Of a DNA stretch of 42,268 bases, positions 38,647 through 42,268 are shown in pieces. The position numbers and the translations under genes are program-made. Below the pieces are notes generated by a model that worked only from the letters and a program-made list of their open reading frames with translations, ran no database searches and was not told where the DNA came from. Location: assembly GCF_021502675.1 (NCBI RefSeq), contig NZ_JAKFHA010000004.1, positions 432,737 through 475,004 of the forward strand. The letters are read 5' to 3'. This DNA comes from Yinghuangia soli (lineage in GTDB: Bacteria; Actinomycetota; Actinomycetes; Streptomycetales; Streptomycetaceae). Every line of letters begins with the position of its first letter. Position 1 is the first letter of the stretch.

Positions 38647-38741
38647 GCCGCATTGTCGGACGCCGGGGACCGCGGACACCAGGGACCATGCGCCGCCGAC
38701 CGGGTTGCCCGGGCCGGTGGGGGCCTGACAAGGTCGCCCAT

Positions 38742-39581
38742 ATGCCTACGTTCGACGCCCCCGACGGAACCCTGCTCGCCTACCGCACGGAAGGCCGGGG
38801 CAGGCCTGTCCTCTGCGTGCCCGGCGGCCCCGCCGACTCGGCCTACCTCGGCGACCTCGGCGGCCTGTCCCGGCACCGGCAGCTGATCGTGCCGGACCTG
38901 CGCGGCACGGGTGCGTCGGCGGCGCCCGCCGATCCCGCCTCGTACCGCTGCGACCGCCAAGTCGGCGACATCGAGGCCCTGCGGGTCCATCTCGGGCTCG
39001 ACCGCGTCGACCTCCTCGGACACTCGGCAGGCGCCAATCTCGCGGTCCAGTACGCGGCCCGCCACCCGCAGCGCGTCGCGCGGCTCGCGCTGATCACCCC
39101 GGGGCCGGCTGCCCTCGGCGTTGTAGTGGATGGCGAAATGCGGCGCACGCACGCCGAGTTGCGGAAGGACGAGCCGTGGTTCCCGGACGCGTTCGCGGCG
39201 CTGGAGGCGCTCATCGAGGGCCGCGGCGCCGACTGGGACGCCATCGCCCCCTTCTTCTGGGGCCGCTGGGACGCCGCGGCCCGCGAACTCTACGCGGCCG
39301 GGCAGCCGCGCAACATGGACGCCGTGCGGGGCTTCTCCGCCGAAGGCGCCTACGACCCGCCCGCCACGCGTGCGGCCCTTGCCGCGTACCCCGGCCCGGT
39401 GCTGGCGCTGGCCGGGGAGTTCGACCTCAACACGCCGCCGCCGGCCGTCGCCGAGATCGCCGCGGCGTTCCCGCACGCCGAGTACGCGGTGCAGCCCGGT
39501 GCGGGGCACTACCCGTGGGTGGACGATCCCGAGGCGTTCACCGCAGTTGTGGCCGCGTTCCTCGGGGCTGCGGAGATCTGA
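38742..39581 (+). CDS. Alpha/beta hydrolase, proline-iminopeptidase-like
   Basis: 279 residues. AAGG lies eight bases before the ATG. The oxyanion loop is VPGGPADSAYL (HGGP-like), the nucleophile Ser95 is in LLGHSAGANLA, the acid Asp228 in GEFDLNTPP and His256 in GAGHYPWV: a complete triad. The GGP motif and cap region resemble proline iminopeptidases (peptidase S33) and related esterases. No signal peptide. The following ABM gene starts 24 bases downstream and may be co-transcribed. Confidence 0.94.
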   Translation: MPTFDAPDGTLLAYRTEGRGRPVLCVPGGPADSAYLGDLGGLSRHRQLIVPDLRGTGASAAPADPASYRCDRQVGDIEALRVHLGLDRVDLLGHSAGANLAVQYAARHPQRVARLALITPGPAALGVVVDGEMRRTHAELRKDEPWFPDAFAALEALIEGRGADWDAIAPFFWGRWDAAARELYAAGQPRNMDAVRGFSAEGAYDPPATRAALAAYPGPVLALAGEFDLNTPPPAVAEIAAAFPHAEYAVQPGAGHYPWVDDPEAFTAVVAAFLGAAEI

Positions 39582-39605
39582 GCCTCGCACCATTACCCTC
39601 GGCGC

Positions 39606-39938
39606 ATGGCAGACGAGATCGCGTACGCGCCCGGGCAGGTCGTCACTGTGTTCCGCTCGCGGGTGCGGCCCGAGGCCGAAGCCGAATTCCGGGCGCTGGC
39701 CGTCGAGATGCGCGCCGCCGCGGAGGCCATGCCAGGGTTCGTGGACTACAAGGTCTACGTCGCGGAGGACGGCGAACGCGTGTCGGTCATCGTCTTCGCG
39801 ACCGCCGAGCACCAGCGCGCGTGGCGCGACGACCCGCGCCACCAGGAAGCCCAGAAGGCCGGCCGCGACCGCTTCTACAGCGCGTACAGCATGCAGATCA
39901 GCACCTGCACCGACGCTTGGTCCTTCGGCCCTCGATAG
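39606..39938 (+). CDS. ABM-family (antibiotic biosynthesis monooxygenase-like) protein
   Basis: 110 residues, one dimeric alpha/beta ferredoxin-like ABM domain: GQVVTVFRSRVRPEAEAEFRALAVEMRAAAEAMPGFVDYKVYVAEDGERVSVIVFATAEHQRAWRDDPRH is the family pattern. Members oxidise aromatic polyketides or degrade haem; others are of unknown function. It follows the hydrolase by 24 bases on the same strand. Immediately after the stop lies a GGACCC hexamer array. Confidence 0.94.
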   Translation: MADEIAYAPGQVVTVFRSRVRPEAEAEFRALAVEMRAAAEAMPGFVDYKVYVAEDGERVSVIVFATAEHQRAWRDDPRHQEAQKAGRDRFYSAYSMQISTCTDAWSFGPR

Positions 39939-39948
39939 CGCGGTTGCC

Positions 39949-40008
39949 GGACCCGGACCCGGACCCGGACCCGGACCCGGACCCGGTCACGGTCATGGTC
40001 AGGGTCAC
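39949..40008. repeat. Hexamer arrays GGACCC and GGTCAN
   Basis: Six perfect GGACCC units (39949-39984) are followed by four GGTCAN units (39985-40008). The array fills the space between the ABM stop and the stop of the convergent P-loop kinase and touches the latter. It also leaves the opposite strand rich in GGGTCC, but no terminator dyad is apparent. Confidence 0.85.
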
Positions 40009-40625
40009 GGGGGCGGATCCGGGAGCCCGAACGCAGTCCAGAGCCGCGCGAGTGCGGTCGCGTGCGGGCGGGCCGCGAGCACCGGGACGCCGTACCGCGC
40101 GGCCTCCCCGGTCAGCCACGCGTCGTGCTGCACGCTCACCTGAGCCCGGAGCCGCTGCTCGCTGCGTTCCCGGGCCCGGTAGTTCGCGGTCACCTGGTCC
40201 TCGTCGGGCTCGGTCAGGAACACCGCCCGGACGCGCCCGTCCGCGCGCTGACCGCGGAACTTCAGGCGCGCAGCCAGCTCGGGGGTCATCTGGTCGCCGT
40301 CCACGACGACCGGCATGGCGGTCTCCAGATGGTTGGCGATCACCGCCTCGATGGCAGGCACCAGGGCGTCGCAGGTGGCCAAGTGCCGCGTCAGAGCCTC
40401 GTCGGGCGACACCGTCGCGGCCTCGGGACGGGTCGTCCAGTAGTGCAGCGCGGGCTGTTGCTCGGGCGTGGTCGTCGCGAGCAGCGCCTCGACGATGTCG
40501 TCGATCTCCAGCACGGGGACCCCGAGCCTGCGGGCCAGCGGGTAGCTGAGACTGCTCTTTCCCGTACCGGACGCGCCGCCCAGTAGGAGAACGCACCACT
40601 CGGGTGCGGGGTGGTGCGCTGTCAC
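40005..40625 (-). CDS. P-loop kinase, 2-phosphoglycerate-kinase-like
   Basis: 206 residues from GTG at 40625, with GGGAG seven bases ahead. Walker A is GGASGTGKSS (16-25) after the strand CVLLLGGAS; ASGTGKSSLSYPLARRLGVPVLEIDDIVEALL resembles the 2-phosphoglycerate kinase/P-loop kinase family, with the Asp of DDIV as likely base position. VVVDGDQMTPE and RVRAVFLTEPDEDQVTANYRAR (lid region rich in Arg) follow. A small-molecule kinase is likely; substrate unknown. It is divergent from another P-loop kinase-like gene with 66 bases between the starts. Confidence 0.88.
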   Translation of the reverse strand: MTAHHPAPEWCVLLLGGASGTGKSSLSYPLARRLGVPVLEIDDIVEALLATTTPEQQPALHYWTTRPEAATVSPDEALTRHLATCDALVPAIEAVIANHLETAMPVVVDGDQMTPELAARLKFRGQRADGRVRAVFLTEPDEDQVTANYRARERSEQRLRAQVSVQHDAWLTGEAARYGVPVLAARPHATALARLWTAFGLPDPPP

Positions 40626-40691
40626 GGTCGATCTCCCGGGGCCGGTATGTCCGGCAGGCCCGGACACGGCCGATTCTGCTATCACTTGTGC

Positions 40692-41246
40692 GTGACATCC
40701 ATGCCGACACTCGTCGTCGTCAGTGGCCCGCCCGGCACCGGCAAGACCACACTCGCCCATCGGCTGGCCGCCGCGGTCGGGTGCCCGGCCGTCTGCCGCG
40801 ACGAGATCAAGGAAGGGATGGCGCACGCCACCGAGGACTTCGTGCCCGGGCCCGGCGACGCGCTGACCCGCCGCACCCTGCCGACCTTCTTCGGCGTCCT
40901 CGAACTCCTGGTCAAGGCCGGGGTGACGGTCGTCGCCGAGGCGGCCTTCCAGGACCATGTGTGGCGGGCCGGGCTCGCGCCGCTGCGCGACCTCGCCCGC
41001 ATCCGCATCGTGCACTGCGGAGTCTCCGCGGAGGTGGCCAGGCAGCGGAAACTGGACCGGATGGCGGCTGTTCCGCTGCGCCGGGTCCATGGCGACGTCC
41101 GGCCGGACGACGCGGTCGCGCACGCCGAGGCCCACGGCGCCTTCGTCCGCCTCTCGCTGGACGTGCCGTGGATCGAGGTCGACACCACCGACGGGTACGT
41201 GCCCGGCCTCGACCGGATTGCCGCGTTCGTCGACGGCGTGGGTTGA
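40692..41246 (+). CDS. P-loop kinase-like AAA-type protein
   Basis: 184 residues from GTG at 40692, or 181 from the ATG at 40701. Walker A GPPGTGKTT (12-20), then LAHRLAAAVGCPAVCRDEIKEGM, a substrate-side Arg-Asp as in the zeta-toxin/aminoglycoside-kinase-like P-loop group, VTVVAEAAFQ (Walker B-like strand) and the lid RQRKLDRM. TATCAC eight bases ahead of the GTG suggests a leaderless transcript. Probably phosphorylates a small molecule; a toxin role is not supported by any adjacent antitoxin. Confidence 0.88.
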   Translation: MTSMPTLVVVSGPPGTGKTTLAHRLAAAVGCPAVCRDEIKEGMAHATEDFVPGPGDALTRRTLPTFFGVLELLVKAGVTVVAEAAFQDHVWRAGLAPLRDLARIRIVHCGVSAEVARQRKLDRMAAVPLRRVHGDVRPDDAVAHAEAHGAFVRLSLDVPWIEVDTTDGYVPGLDRIAAFVDGVG

Positions 41247-41315
41247 ACGGTCCTCCCGGCGGTCGTCCGGTCCGCGGGGCCGCGGGACTGTGGGGCCAAG
41301 GGGCTTCGGGGCCAA

Positions 41316-41393
41316 GGGACTTCGGGACTTCGGGATCTCGGGACTTCAGGGCACGGCGCTGCGGACCGCGGGACTCCGGGACTCCGGGACTCC
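41316..41393. repeat. 8-bp tandem repeats, two blocks
   Basis: GGGACTTC recurs four times at 41316-41347 (third copy GGGATCTC), and GGGACTCC three times at 41370-41393, with looser GGG-CTTC copies just upstream. They fill the interval between two convergent genes; no clear hairpin terminator is visible there. Confidence 0.8.
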
Positions 41394-41399
41394 GGGGCC

Positions 41400-42191
41400 T
41401 CAGCGGGAAGCGGGCTGGTGGGCGGCCTGCTTGCGGTAGCTGCCCGGGGTCGTCCCGAAGGCGTGCCGGAAGGCCTCGATGAACGCGCTCGGGGTGGCGT
41501 AGCCGCACGCCGCGGCCACCGCGGTGACGGAGCGCCCGGTGGCCAGCAGCTTGAGGGAGTACTGCAGCCGCAACTGGCCGCGCCACTGCGGGAAGCTCAT
41601 GCCGGTCTCGGCGCGGAAGAGCCGGCTCAGGGTGCGTTCCGCGGCGCCCACGGCGGCGCCGAGTTCGGCGAGCGTGCGCTCGTCGCCCGGGTCGGCGGTC
41701 AGCAGGGCGGCGATGTCCCGCAGCCGCGGATCGCGGGGTGCGGGCAGGCCCAGCGGGAGTTCGTCGACGCGGCGCAACTGGTCGAGGGCGACCTGTTCGA
41801 GGTTGCGCCGGTGCGCGGCGGAGAGCGGGCGGTCCCGGTCCGGGACGTGCGCGGCACCGGTCAGCGCGGCGACGACCTCGCGCAGCAGCGGCGTCACGGC
41901 CAGCACCGTGGGGCGGTCCAGGCGCAGCGGATTGACCGCGGCCGGGAAGCACAGATTGCGCATCTCGGTGGGGCCGTGCGCCTCGTGCGCGTGCGGGATG
42001 CCGGCCGGCACCCACACCGCGCGGTGCGGCGGCACGATCCACGTGCCGTCCGGAGTGGAGACCTGCAGGACGCCGAGGCCGGGCGCGATGAGCTGGTTCT
42101 CCGCATGGTCGTGCCAGTCGACGCGCTCGCGGTGGGTGAGCGCCCGGCGGGTCGGGCCGTCCAGCGGCAGGCGGGTTGTCGACACAACCAT
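41400..42191 (-). CDS. AraC-family regulator with N-terminal cupin
   Basis: 263 residues. The N-terminal half is a cupin sensor (DWHDHAENQLIAPGLGVLQV, VPPHRAVWVPAGIPHAHEAHG) and residues about 160-257 carry two helix-turn-helix motifs (TLAELGAAVGAAERTLSRLFRAETGMSF and AVAAACGYATPSAFIEAFRHAFGTTPGSYRK). The ligand is unknown. The ATG at 42191 lies only four bases after a GATAAT -10 (minus strand), so the message may instead begin at the in-frame GTG at 42185. Downstream is an octamer-repeat region shared with the convergent kinase gene. Confidence 0.93.
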   Translation of the reverse strand: MVVSTTRLPLDGPTRRALTHRERVDWHDHAENQLIAPGLGVLQVSTPDGTWIVPPHRAVWVPAGIPHAHEAHGPTEMRNLCFPAAVNPLRLDRPTVLAVTPLLREVVAALTGAAHVPDRDRPLSAAHRRNLEQVALDQLRRVDELPLGLPAPRDPRLRDIAALLTADPGDERTLAELGAAVGAAERTLSRLFRAETGMSFPQWRGQLRLQYSLKLLATGRSVTAVAAACGYATPSAFIEAFRHAFGTTPGSYRKQAAHQPASR

Positions 42192-42195
42192 GCAG

Positions 42196-42201
42196 ATTAT
42201 C
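42196..42201 (-). promoter_or_regulatory. Putative -10 of AraC gene
   Basis: GATAAT on the minus strand, in an otherwise GC-rich region, with an AT-rich CATTTTCCC patch ahead of it. It lies four bases before the annotated ATG and ten before the third codon GTG. No matching -35 can be placed with confidence. Confidence 0.45.
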
Positions 42202-42220
42202 GGGAAAATGCGGCGGGGCT

Positions 42221-42241
42221 CAGGCGGGTTGCGCCCGCCTG
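42221..42241. promoter_or_regulatory. Inverted repeat upstream of AraC gene
   Basis: CAGGCGGG and CCCGCCTG flank TTGCG, a perfect dyad with 8-base arms, 30-50 bases upstream of the AraC start. It would overlap the -35 region and could be an operator, or the terminator of a gene beyond the window edge. Confidence 0.4.
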
Positions 42242-42268
42242 CCCCGCCCGGCCCCCATGCGTGCGCCC

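Noticed and set aside
39949-40008. Coding repeat giving a Gly-Ser tail on the minus strand
   Set aside because: That frame is not the one with the P-loop kinase motifs; the kinase stop lies at 40005.
1-42268. Prophage, insertion sequence, integrative element or tRNA attachment site
   Set aside because: No transposase, integrase, phage structural gene, terminal inverted repeats or tRNA-like sequence was found on reading both strands.
1-42268. Secondary-metabolite biosynthetic cluster
   Set aside because: P450, ABM, cupin, LLM and exporter genes are present but scattered, with no PKS, NRPS, terpene cyclase or other core enzyme.

Overview
This is a stretch of chromosome from a very GC-rich actinomycete, most likely a streptomycete or close relative. 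The evidence is the strong G/C bias at third codon positions, many GTG and apparently leaderless starts, two MDMPI-fold (mycothiol-type) proteins, an F420-type LLM oxidoreductase, an actinobacterial Zur box ahead of zinc-free ribosomal paralogues, the hopanoid enzyme HpnH, two XRE/MmyB-type regulators and a surface protein with the LAxTG sorting signal of class E sortases. I see no rRNA, tRNA, CRISPR array, insertion sequence, integrase or phage gene. It reads as ordinary chromosomal or chromosome-arm DNA, densely packed with about 47 protein genes.

Layout. 1-6.4 kb: P450, XRE/MmyB regulator and alpha/beta hydrolase on the minus strand; a soluble ATPase beside a stand-alone EF-G domain IV-like protein; a GNAT enzyme whose 3' end overlaps a second XRE/MmyB regulator. 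6.5-11.3 kb: DHA2-type MFS exporter divergent from that regulator, a vWA protein, an MDMPI-fold protein, CorA, and a Zur-boxed rpmG-rpmE2 pair. 11.4-17.1 kb: a fatty-acid pair (crotonase plus 2,4-dienoyl-CoA reductase-like SDR), an AIM24-family protein, adenosine deaminase, a 700-bp gene-poor gap, a VapB-like small protein and a GlxA-type regulator. 17.2-21.5 kb: a MacB-type ABC exporter divergent from a NarL/LuxR two-component system. 21.5-25.4 kb: hpnH divergent from a TetR regulator, an EamA exporter and an LLM oxidoreductase. 25.7-31.5 kb: LAxTG-anchored protein, purB, a lipoprotein, a MmcQ/YjbR protein and a Tat-exported PhoD phosphatase. 31.5-35.9 kb: an ECF42-type sigma factor with its DGPF/YciI partner, an SGNH hydrolase, a second MDMPI-fold protein and a secreted peptidoglycan-binding protein. 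36-42.2 kb: a TPR-like protein, an NTF2-like protein, a GNAT-cupin overlapping pair, an alpha/beta hydrolase, an ABM monooxygenase, two divergent P-loop kinases and an AraC regulator.

How genes work together. Clear local units are the divergent ABC-exporter/two-component block (probable sensing and export of an envelope-active compound), the Zur-controlled ribosomal swap for zinc starvation, the crotonase-SDR pair for unsaturated acyl-CoA, the overlapping ECF42/DGPF pair, and two regulator-transporter or regulator-enzyme units with related palindromes (CCTGACA-N5-TGTCAGG and CCTGCCA-N6-GGACAGG).

The most striking property of the DNA itself is that many 3' ends of genes, and two coding ends, carry short perfect or near-perfect tandem repeats with unit lengths of 6, 7, 8, 9, 10, 13, 15 or 18 bases, each of a different sequence, often next to a terminator hairpin. 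The most unusual protein pair is the EF-G domain IV-like protein beside the ATPase. All functional statements rest on motifs read by eye; no database search was run.
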